Positions 10,021-19,550 of a stretch of DNA of 64,000 bases are shown here, in pieces. Position 1 is the first letter of the stretch. Every line of letters starts with the position of its first letter. The position numbers and the translations under genes were made by a program. Below the pieces are notes generated by a model, which was not told the origin of the DNA, ran no database searches, and was given only the letters and a program-made list of their open reading frames with translations. This DNA comes from Halichondria panicea (lineage: Eukaryota > Porifera > Demospongiae > Suberitida > Halichondriidae), in the NCBI RefSeq assembly GCF_963675165.1, contig NC_087393.1:4159502-4223501 (forward strand). Direction: 5' to 3'.

Positions 10021-10765
10021 TAAGCTGAATTTTCTGATCGAAACTCAGGCTTTCTTTCATTTTTTTCATGGCCAAGATTCTGTCTTGCTTCCATTTACGT
10101 TTGCTTTCCATCCATATCAACTTTTCTTTGAGCTCATACACTCTGTCCTTCTGAGTAACAGACATATCCATGTATTGTTTGGCGCTCGCTGCTTGCTTTG
10201 GATCCAAGTGCACAGTGTACTGGTCTGTTGAATATCTGTTTTCTTCCCAGCACCTTGGTGCTAAGAACTCCGGTGCCGCAAAGCTAGGTGTCTCGTTTGA
10301 TGTCTTCTTTTTGCTGACATCAATCCCAAGCAGATTGACGGTGATTCGTCTTCGGAGGAGCTCAGTGTTCACAACAAATATTTTGTCCTCCAACCTCTTT
10401 GAGCTGTTCTTGAGAGCTTTGAGCTGTATCTTTTCATCAAAAGTGAGGTGCTTGTCCTCCATGTCTTCGATTCTCTTCTCTTTTCCTTCTTGCTTTCTCT
10501 CCATCCATTTCATTTTGACCAGGAGCTCAGCAATCTTTTCCTTTTGAGAGAGGTACACCTGATAATCAGCCTCCTGCTCTTCTTTGAGCTTTGTTTCAGG
10601 ATCAGTGCATTTTTTGTGCTTTGTTAGGACCCCCTTCATCATCGATTTGAGAGACTTCTTTTTCTCTTTCTTCTCTAGTACAGAATCCACCTCGTGAATC
10701 TCCTCGATGACAGTGACTTTATTGGATTTGCGATGAAACAGTTTGAGTTTGCTGCCACGACCCAT
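9980..10765 (-). CDS. Two-repeat coiled-coil protein, frameshifted near the C-terminus
   Basis: The frame from the ATG at 10765 (MGRGSKLKLFHRK) encodes 261 charged residues; an upstream TTG is not a credible start. It contains two copies of one module: YQVYLSQKEKIAELLVKMKWMER...LTFDEKIQLKALK (about residues 67-120), and YMDMSVTQKDRVYELKEKLIWMES...LSFDQKIQLKGIK (about 200-255). Each is predicted to be a helical hairpin or coiled coil. The first module continues as RLEDKIFVVNTELLRRR. The second should continue likewise, and the matching continuation (EEAAITIVNQQVLRRL) is present in another frame down to a TAG at 9840-9842. A one-base shift near 10010-10020 therefore truncates the second module. 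It is either a recent pseudogene or a base-call error. The family is unknown. Confidence 0.6.
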   Translation of the reverse strand: MGRGSKLKLFHRKSNKVTVIEEIHEVDSVLEKKEKKKSLKSMMKGVLTKHKKCTDPETKLKEEQEADYQVYLSQKEKIAELLVKMKWMERKQEGKEKRIEDMEDKHLTFDEKIQLKALKNSSKRLEDKIFVVNTELLRRRITVNLLGIDVSKKKTSNETPSFAAPEFLAPRCWEENRYSTDQYTVHLDPKQAASAKQYMDMSVTQKDRVYELKEKLIWMESKRKWKQDRILAMKKMKESLSFDQKIQLKGIKSSLKRLRLL

Positions 10766-10960
10766 TATTTTTGGTGACAGTAGCAAAATAATTATTATAG
10801 TTCACAGTTCTAAGCTTCTTTTCAACAGTTTTACTGAGTATTTAGCTGAATATCGAATAAAAATGACTCTATCTGCTAGGTCTTCTTGATCTTGTAGCTA
10901 AGCACTACGCGTCTAAAGTAGTCATGCGCAGATTGAGCCCGCGGCGTGACTTTGAACCAA

Positions 10961-11430
10961 GACTCAAGAGAAGACTTTCTCGGCCCCAGACCACTCCCTT
11001 GCACGTGATCTGACATGTGCCAGGGAGAGGGTCTGGCATTTAGAGTCACTTTTCTTGGTTCAGATGTCAAAATTTGACATCTCCAATCAGATTCGCAAGA
11101 ATGCAATTAAACTGTCACATGATTCCACTTGACAGAGGAGGTTGATAGTACTTGACCTTTGTCATTTTAAAAACTATGCCAGTAGGCAATGGCTAACTTA
11201 AATTCCTGTATACATCAACTAAAAATGTTATTTCAAGTACAGAGAATCTTTCAAATCTCACTAAATCTGCATAGGAGTAGAGATATATAATAGCCAGCCA
11301 GTTTTAGCATTGTCACCACGCCCATTTCCGCCACGCCCACTTTTGACTGTCTGAAAACCAAGAAAAGTGACTCTGTTTGCCAGACTCTCTCCCCCGGGAG
11401 GAGTCTGGCCTCGAGACTAAGAGAAGACTA
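10961..11430. repeat. Inverted repeat and a second diverged copy
   Basis: Bases 10961-11063 open with gaaccaagactcaagagaag and close with cacttttcttggttc, with facing ccagac and gtctgg blocks. Bases about 11357-11430 carry the same blocks (accaagaaaagtgactctg, gccagactctctccc, gactaagagaagac). It is a small foldback family. No gene is seen from 10.77 to 11.76 kb. Confidence 0.5.
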
Positions 11431-11763
11431 CACCCAGCAGTCCCTCTATCACACGTGTGGCAAATTCTATTACTGAGACAATTACAATGTCTGTGAACGT
11501 GAGTGAACTCGTCTGTCAGAAGCTGTTACTGAGACTGGGGCTGGAGCATAACTAGAAGCTGAAGCCTCCGAGGTTCTACATGAACCAGACTTTTGCCTGG
11601 AGAGTATCCTTTAAGCATACACCCTCACCTCCACCGCACATATTGAAAGCTATTGTTCGCACTGTAAATGCCTTAAGCTACGCTAGCTGTGGGATTTGTA
11701 GGTCTTGTCTAGTGCGTACTGTGCTATCACATGTTCTCCTTAACACTGTGTAGTCCTCCCTCT

Positions 11764-12642
11764 GATCATAGATATAAGAAGGAAAGTGATGGGAAACGCT
11801 ACGTAAATAGCATTGATGATCCGCGTTTCGGTCAATGTTTTCTTCTTTATTTCCTCCAACCCATGCTTTTAGCTAGTACTAGGCTATAAACTAGCTACTG
11901 AGCTCCATGTATTAGAAATGGCTAGTGGAACAGTCACAACAACGTAGCAGCAATAGTTAGTGAGACCCTCCAAGCAGTACAAAGCAGCTTGGACAGGCAA
12001 ATTCTTGAGAGGAGCTCTGTCTGTACCGTTAGTATTCCAGTACAGTCACAGACATGATAGAGAATTATGGAAATGTAGCAAAGTTCTGTCGTAAATTACT
12101 GTGCCGATACGATGAACCAACTATCAATGAATACAAAGAGACATTTACCTACATTCAATCATTGATGTAACTTTCTAAATGGGTACACAAAAAGTCTGCT
12201 TTAAAAACCAGCTTACTAAGACAAAAATGAACATTACTTACCAACCTAAAGCCAAGTGGCTTTGATTTTACTTGCATACAATGCCCAGCTACTTAAGAAA
12301 GAGGGAATCATTAATATTTTGGGCTGTAGTCACAGCCTCTCCTTGTAGAAGGTACACAAAGCCACTAGATAGAGCCGAAGTGATAATACAACACTCAAAA
12401 AACTGCCTTTGAAAGTTTTCAAGCTCTTGGGGAGATACACAACGCTTCTATATGATACACAGTAGGTGTGGATGCTCAGCACAGTACTAAGAGTCCCAGT
12501 GGGGAGCTGTGAATGATAGTAATAACATTTCCCGCTGGGTTGGCGGGGTGTCTAGAGCCGAAACGCGGATCAACCTTTTGGCATTACACAGAAGTGATTG
12601 TGCGCACGTGCTCCGTTTCCCATCCCTCTCCTTATATCTATA
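11764..12642. mobile_element. TIR element abutting the first SRP68 exon seen
   Basis: The left end catagatataagaaggaaag, then tgatgggaaacg, is mirrored at the right end by ccgtttcccatccctctcct then tatatctata. A second inner pair, gatccgcgtttcgg and ccgaaacgcggatc, confirms one element of about 880 bp. No target duplication is clear. The right end stops three or four bases before the AG acceptor of the exon at 12646. Confidence 0.7.
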
Positions 12643-12645
12643 AAG

Positions 12646-15600
12646 GAGGCTCAGAATCAGCATGGACTGCGTCATGGAGATTATCAACGATACAGGTAGC
12701 TACGAATGTACATTAAGACTATGTCAATTGACAATTTATTCTCATCATAGGATGTATTGCAGTCGCCGGCTGAAGAGAATAAGAAAGTCCCTCGGCTTCA
12801 CTCAGAATCACAGGAACAGATTTCAAAAGAAACACATCACCGTTGATAAGATCACGGATATCAGGTAGAGAAATAACTTGTGTGCATATGCAGTCTTCTT
12901 TTACACCTGTGTGTTAGACCAATACACTGTAACCCAGCTTTGGTGAATACTACATTTTGCTTACAAAACCTACATGTATAACAGTCCCTCACTATCAAAA
13001 AGAGAAACTTGGTATTCATAGGTACCTTTACATTCCCCTTGTGTGTGCTGAGAGATGTTGGGCAATGGCTATGGAGATCAAACAAGAAGCCAACACGGAA
13101 CCGAGGAAGAGGTTCCATCTGCTCAGACGACTAAATCGAGCGGGGAAGTACGCCCGGGAACTGGTGGAGCTGTGTGAGGGATGCGTCCGATGTGACGCTC
13201 GTACCAAACTAGAGGTGCAAGCGTACCAGCTGTGGATGTCGGGAAACATACAGTTTGAGAAGCAGTGCTGGCCGGAAGCTTTGGAAGCTTATGGACAGTG
13301 CCAGTAGGTGATATTAATGTCTACGGGAAGTCTAGTTGCAACAAGCAGCTTTGGTTTTTTATTCCTGTGCTAGCTTCCTTTGGTGTACTGTAGAGGCTGT
13401 GTTCCTTACACACTGTACAGTAACAATGCTTCAGTCTGAAGTGAAAGTGTGTGCGCATGTGTGTATAAAAAAAGGTGTCCTAAATTTTAATTATGGCTTT
13501 TGGCTTACATCAACCCTTTTCCCCCAGAACCATTTACCAGAAGCTGGGAGGTGCTGTATCCGAGGAGCAGAAGCAGCAGTACACAGGGAGAGTGGAGGAA
13601 ATGTCCCCAAGCATCCGTTACTGTGCCTACAATATCGGGGACCTGCCCACGGACGTTAAAGAGCTACAGAAGTTGAAGACAGACGCAGCTGGCTCCGATA
13701 TCCTAGCCTCAAAGATTGATGTGAGTGTGTGAGGGGCTGCATGTTGTATGGTAACTAGAGGTTCTTCATGATGAAGGACTTGATAAGGAAGCCTGCATAC
13801 ACCAAGTACACACTGAAATTTCTATTCCTGAAAGTGAAGCTATCTACAGTGGTCTCCTTGCCAACAGCGGCTGTAGCTATAGTAATAATACCAGAAAATT
13901 GGATTTGGAGCCCATTAACTTAATGTTTGATGTACTACTGGTACAGAGTGGGATTAGCTTATTTTTGGTGGCAACAATACATAAAATGTAGCTATAATTA
14001 TGCCATTGCTATACCATGTCACACACACACACACTGTCAGCTTGTTCTGGCCAAGACCCAAGAGAAAGCTGCCTCTTCTCTGACTGAGGTCACCTGGCTC
14101 GGACAGAAGGTGCCCGTACGCAGCGAGAAGGTTCGTGTGAGTCTAGTCCGCCTACAACAAGTTGAGGGGGAGTTGGTAAGTGGGGGAGACAAGATGGAGG
14201 TGTATGAGAGGTTACTCATGGAGTGTCAGGATGCCCTGCAGGTCACCAGAGAGGAGCTGAGCTCAGAGCAGGTGGGGAGAGATGATTGCAGAGATATAAT
14301 TTTGTCTATAGGTCATTGGGATTCTACTCTGTAGCTTGTATAGCAAAGGCTTGGTAGAGTAATTACTATACATACATGTAAGTCCCTCGTTACATTATTT
14401 CTCTTTCCCCCTCCTAAAGACTGTTGCTGAGAAGAAGAGGTCTGCCAAGAGTGAGGCCCAACGATCGTCTCTTCGTCTGCTCGTCGACTACCTTTCCCAT
14501 GTCAAGTTGAACCACGCCCTCAACCGAAACCTGTCCCTCATAGTGGGCATACGTGACGGTGACCGTGTTATTAAACCGGAGGAGTTTGTTCGTGTCTATG
14601 ATATCCTCTTGCAGGTATAGGTACATGTAGGTAGGGTCCGAAAAAATGTTTCCGTTTGTAGCTGTAATTGTAGATATTGTACATAATTATAGTGTGTACT
14701 TGTATGCTGTTGAAGCTATCTAAAAAAATTTACCACGTGAAAGAGCAGCTCAAGGCGCATGTGCTGGTATCTACACCGTGTGCATAGATCAAACACAGCG
14801 TGCACAGCGATTTTTTGGAAGCCGGGATATTTATATCACGTTATCAAGGTTATAAGCGTGTAATAAAGTCATACAGTCCCTTTCGTGTTTTATTACACGG
14901 TCACGTAGCCTAAAGGCATGATTTGGTAAGGGATCGTGATGATATAAAACACAATTTATAGCATGAGAATCCTCATGTTTTATGGCTATTACATACTGAC
15001 CTGTACAATGGTATGACCTTTACCTGAATCCTAGTTGACTCAACTCCCCCTATAATATTCTTATAATGCAGTGCTACAATTAAGTATTGGTGTTATCTTT
15101 GTAGCATATCTCTGATTTGGGGGAAGTCCCTGGTCTGGCCGAGGACCACGCCTCCCAAAAACAGAACACTGCTCAGGTATTTGCCTTCAAGGCCCATCGT
15201 TGCTTCCATCTGGCCGAGTTCTACGTGGTAATGAAGAAATGGCCCGAGGCCATTGCTCTGTTTGATCGTGCCTCAGATCATGTGATCCAGGCTATAGAGC
15301 AGTACAGAGTCCTGGAGCACAGCGGAGTGGAGGCAACAAAGATTGATAAGGTGTTAGTACTTCCAGCCTATCTCTTCCTTTTTCTGCATGCTACAAGATT
15401 ACAAATAGCACAATGTCCTGCCACATACGTACGTATTGGTTTCACTTTCACATTACTACGTTTCTGTTCCCTTCCTCAGTCAATACCAGACCTCCATAAG
15501 CTCCAGGCGACAATCCGTGGTAAGAAGTGTGAGGTTCATGTGACCAGTATCGTGGAAGAGCAGCACTTGGAGGAGAAAATGGCCGACATGTCCCTCGCTA

Positions 15601-17166
15601 GCAAGGTGTGGGAGGGGAGGGGGTGGTATCCAACTTTACTTTGTATAGCATAGTGTTCATTCATATTTCATCTTTACCAGATACTGTTTGCTTCAAATTC
15701 TACCTAATATCCCCCTATTTGTACACCACCAGTGCATGCACATGTGATTTATATTCTCCTATTGTCACATTTATCTAAGCACTGGTTGGCAACAGTGTGA
15801 TGTTCCATAGCTTATATCCCGTTGCTATGTTGTTGCCAAGTGCAATATGAAGCATATTGCACTGCTGAAAAGTCATACTGCACTGCTGAAAAGTCATATT
15901 GCACTGACCACAAAACGCCCCTCTGGCATAATTAAATTAAATATTTTATCATGAGAAATAACATGTATCAAAGTAAGTCCAGCCATGCAGGAATGTTCAG
16001 CACTGCTGGAGTTTCTTCTTTACAACCATGCAGGTTTTTAAATCGTCCCAGGCTCATTTTGTGAAGATTCTGTGTTCCTAGACCTAGTCCTCCACTTTGA
16101 TGCACGGTCAATTCTGGCTTCACCATATAGCACTAGAAGCGGCTCTTTTTGCAGGGGGCTTGAGCTGTTTTGCAGCAGTGTAGAGGCGAACTTCTTTGGC
16201 TTGGTTGTGATGCCGAGGATAGTGGAGGGGGCTGTTCGAGCAGCAGTTACACTGAGTAGTATAGTGGGGTGGGGCTGTTTCTTCGCAGCAGTAAATGGGG
16301 TGGGGCTGTTTCTTTCCAGCAGTAGCGGGGTGGGGCTGTTTTGCAGCACCAGAAGTGGGGTGGGGCTGTTTTGCAGTGGTTTCAGCGTTGGAACTCTAAC
16401 AATTTTGTGTCAAGCCATTCGTCGGTCATGCCAATCTTATACGCTGCATATACTGGCGTCTAGGAGGAGAGAGAAGAGATGGAGCTGTGTCTAGAGTTGT
16501 CTTTGTCATCTTTTTGTGCAGTTTATATTGTGTTACTAAGACAGTGTTATGTTGCTATGCCCTCGGGATATAAACTAGTTATTACACGTGCACTCGGGAT
16601 GCATGGAATATATTGCACTCAGCCCTCGGGGCTGGCGCCCTCGTGCTTCAGTGCAATATATTCCATACATCCCTTGTGCCCGTGTTATAACTATAACTTA
16701 TTGATTGTTCTGTGTTCTGATCTATCCCACTACAATGTGTAACCGGGCACTTTAGGGCCAATACAAATTCATCTCATTGTTCTTGGAGAGGTTGTTCTCT
16801 ATTTCATTCGCTTTGTATAGGAAAATATTTTTGGGGGGACGAGAGCACTGTCAATTAGAAAGAGGTTCTCTTATTCATAATTTCCATACGTAGGTATAGA
16901 TGTAAGTTTTGGTTGTCCCCAATTAATTCCTCTGTTTCCATACACAGCCCCTCACTGAGCGACTGGATCAGTTCGTGCTCCTCCCACCCTCTCACAAGCC
17001 GATACTGGCACCCCTCCCCCCTGACTATCAACCAATCCCAGCCAAGCCTCTCTTCTTTGATCTCGCTCTTAACCACATTGAACCGCCATCGTTGGAGCAC
17101 AAGGTGGAGAAGAAGCCATCAGGGTTCACTGGCTTCGTGAAAGGACTCCTTTGGGGAAACTCCTGA
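12646..17166 (+). CDS. SRP68: Signal recognition particle subunit SRP68 (5' end not found)
   Basis: SRP68 binds 7SL RNA and pairs with SRP72 in the cytosolic particle that targets nascent secretory proteins to the ER. Nine exons join in phase: 12646-12695, 12751-12864, 13022-13303, 13528-13720, 14041-14271, 14420-14614, 15105-15350, 15480-15605 and 16948-17166, giving 551 residues plus stop. Diagnostic stretches are HGLRHGDYQRYR, YCSRRLKRIRKSLGF, EIKQEANTEPRKRFHLL, IRYCAYNIGD, FKAHRCFHLAEFYVVMKKW, and the C-terminal KPLFFDLALNH...GFTGFVKGLL. As I recall them, these match vertebrate SRP68 of about 627 residues closely, so roughly 75 N-terminal residues are missing. They are probably in an exon I could not locate upstream of the TIR element at 11764. 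The first intron seen (12696-12750) is only 55 bp. Confidence 0.93.
16140..16385. repeat. Minisatellite in the last SRP68 intron
   Basis: The core ggggtggggctgttt followed by cagcag-type spacers recurs about five times with a spacing of 33-40 bases. It is intronic, and its open frames are repeat artefacts. Confidence 0.7.
16565..16700. repeat. Foldback in the last SRP68 intron
   Basis: gggatgcatggaatatattg, followed by cactcagccctcggg, is mirrored by gcttcagtgcaatatattcc, followed by atacatccc. The outer flanks acacg and cgtgt also pair. Fragments with the same gtgcaatat/atattgcac character lie at about 15840-15910 and in the eEF2 kinase intron near 60050-60310. Confidence 0.65.
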
Positions 17167-17257
17167 TCTATGAACACTATAGCTAGTTACAGTTAATTAT
17201 AACAATTAGCAATTATTTGTACAACAGAGTCATTAGGTATACATTCTATTTTGTGAG

Positions 17258-17263
17258 AATAAA
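17258..17263 (+). terminator. Poly(A) signal for SRP68
   Basis: An AATAAA hexamer lies 92 bases after the SRP68 stop codon, the first on that strand downstream, in an AT-rich 3' region. Confidence 0.6.
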
Positions 17264-17614
17264 AATATTTGTGATGTTGAGCAATATGAAAACATGTTTT
17301 GATTATCTATGGGTAGCATTATCAGATATAGCTGGTGTGAAAAGAGATTGATATATAGGTGGATGCTAGGAAATGGTTTGACATACAAGCACATAGATCA
17401 GGGAAGGCCATTGACTGTCTTGTGCATGTCCTTGTCCTCGCTGCATGGTAAAGGTCGGCACTAGCTATATAGATGAAACTTTAAAGTCAGATCAACTCTC
17501 ATAGAATCAATTTTTCGTAGAGTCAACTCAACTCCTGAAATACTGAGAGGTGTGCACGTGCAGTGGTTATAGCCAGATACACACATTCACACTTACTGGT
17601 AACTGGTATATAAT

Positions 17615-18965
17615 TATGTCTCGAGGCGTAGCCGCACGAGGGATATGACTGTATGTGTGTCTGTCTGTCTGTCTGTCTGTGTGTGTATTCCAGCTATAAC
17701 TGCTCAACGGTTGCAATGCAACGAAAACTAACAACTTCTATAGGCTTCTAGCCACGTTCTCTTGGATTTTGATTCGTAGATTAGCAAACTAAAGCTTCTT
17801 TCTCGAGTTATGGCTAGTTTGACTCACATTGAAGGCTGTTGCAGTCTCTTCAGAATCTTTCATAGCATCATCTGTCCGCACAAACTTTCTATTCAACCAT
17901 AGATTGAAGAGTTAGAGGGATAGGAAACGGTTTGTATCTCGAGTAACATCCGCGCTATGGTGCGGTTTAATCGAGGCCATCACAACAGTATCTATTTCTA
18001 CACTCAGTGCATAATAAACTACAAGTAACTGTGCTTAGTCCGTGCAACTCACTTATATTTCAAGGTCTATACCTATTGTAGTAGTCATAACCAGCACGCT
18101 TACACGTTACATGTTCCAATAGCTCTAAAACAGCCTTGGGAACATATAACTTTATTGGAAAGTCTCTTTTTACTGGGTGTGGTCAGTCATTAGCAAGTAC
18201 TACACGTGGCTCATGGACTAGGCGTGTTTTAAGTTGCTGAAAGAGATTATGTCTCGAGGCTCCACAGCTTTGGGAGTTACCCGGCAAAAGTGTGCTTAAT
18301 AGCCTTGTTCATAGGGCGTAGCGCGGATAATTTTCGAGGCTCCACTGCAGATTCAATGTAAAATCATCACGTGCACCACTCCGTTTCCTATCCCTCTCTC
18401 TTCAATCTATGATTCAACATATGAGTTAGCCTTGCACTAAAGCGCTAGCTTTTTGTTAGCTACAATACTCAGATAATATCTGTTAAAACAGCTAGCTAGC
18501 AGTAGCCATTTGTGAAATTGATCTCTTTGGACACACCCTTTAATTATTCCTGTGGATGTAATGCGCATGCGCGCTCATTCCCCCATGTGTAAGAAAATAA
18601 TATCCAAGATCCAGATCCAGATCCTCCTGGCAGAATTATCTTTGTCTTGAGGGCCTGGTAAGCCACAAAGCACTACCATATAACAATATAGATAACAATA
18701 TGCATGTACACAGGTCTTTTCTTCTTAGATACACTGAACTACAGATCCTGGAAGAATCAATTTTCTTCTTTCTTGAGGTCCTGGTAAGCCACATATTAAT
18801 ACAATAAATAACAACAATAGATGCATGTAAATAAGTCTTTTCTTCTCAGTGACTTTATAAGGTAACTTTAATATAAAATTCATTATAGAAACTAATATAA
18901 CACTCTAATACTTTTGAGCGAAAGCAAAAACATGGCGAGAGGCATTAGCACAGCGCCAGCTTGAA
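17615..18965 (+). repeat. Dispersed repeat 'B', copy 1 (interrupted)
   Basis: It begins tgtctcgaggcgtagccgca, passes through a tgtctg/tgtg microsatellite and the conserved block gcttctagccacgttctctt, and ends at gcgccagcttgaacactag. A second copy lies at 42930-43728 and a short piece at 61284-61380. This copy is split by the 514-bp MITE at 17898. Within it, two related stretches with intron-like acceptor and donor sequences (around 18620-18665 and 18745-18785) are a small internal duplication. Confidence 0.8.
17898..18411. mobile_element. 514-bp MITE with 7-bp TSD and proven empty site
   Basis: The termini are catagattgaagag and its exact complement ctcttcaatctatg. The inverted repeat continues through a gagggataggaaacgg block. 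It is flanked by attcaac at 17891-17897 and 18412-18418. The second copy of repeat B reads straight through ctattcaacatatgag at about 43193-43208 with a single attcaac, so that copy is the uninterrupted site. CA...TG termini with a 7-8-bp duplication resemble P-superfamily elements, but the superfamily is inference. Confidence 0.9.
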
Positions 18966-19083
18966 CACTAGTTATGGGATGGTTGCCAAGGTCAAAAGTG
19001 ACCCAGTAACGATTTATCAATGGCCACAGCGCCAGTGTAGAACCCATGTATGCATGTACTCTCATGCTCTCTATAGCTGAGGA

Positions 19084-19174
19084 TATGCATGCAGTCAATT
19101 GCAGTTGACATGGTATCGGGAGCTCCTGGGAGGTCCTTGTACCGGGACAGGATGTCTGAGATGATCTGCACAAG
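19084..19174 (-). other. Exon-like segment on the minus strand
   Basis: After a pyrimidine-rich tract ending cttgtgcag, the minus strand reads IISDILSRYKDLPGAPDTMS, followed by TAIDCMHILSYREHE, before a possible gtacat donor. The composition is protein-like and the acceptor is good. No neighbouring exon could be joined with confidence and the family is not recognised. Confidence 0.3.
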
Positions 19175-19550
19175 TGTGTGTGTGCATGTGCATGTGTGTA
19201 TGTACAACCATAATATTATTACTACAACATAATTATACTGTGCCGTGCATAAACTTTTATGCTTTATGATAAAGCATATACGGTGTAATGTCATGAAATG
19301 TTGTATGTTTCCTTCCTCGATTTTAAATGTAGGCTCAGTATAATTATGGCATGGAGAGTTTAAATCGCGTATCCGTGATAATAATAACAAAGTGCTATGC
19401 TACTAAAGTTTGCACTATCTATCTCCTTGTGTTTTTTTCAGTTTGAAATCGTCATGGGGAAAATAATATTATATTGGCCAGCTTACACAAAACTAAAAAT
19501 AGGCGCCCTCTTAGATACAATTATTTTGGAGCATAAATATATCTATAGTC

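Noticed and set aside
10170..10547. 125-codon plus-strand frame
   Set aside because: Antisense shadow of the minus-strand coiled-coil gene, rich in Ser, Phe and Leu as expected from the complement of Lys/Glu codons.
11487..11600. Possible first SRP68 exon starting atgtctgtgaacgtgag
   Set aside because: The frame closes after 22 codons and the other frame (ASEVLHEPDFCLESIL) only loosely resembles an SRP68 N-terminus; no donor gives the required phase.
16038..16494. Open frames of 103 and 140 codons on both strands in the SRP68 intron
   Set aside because: They are produced by the ggggtggggctgttt minisatellite; composition is repetitive and there are no splice signals that fit SRP68.
17403..17455. 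Minus-strand resemblance to the last exon of dioxygenase copy A (gaggacaag, agacagtcaatggccttcc)
   Set aside because: Only two short blocks match, with no frame or flanking similarity. It may be a relic, but chance cannot be excluded by eye.
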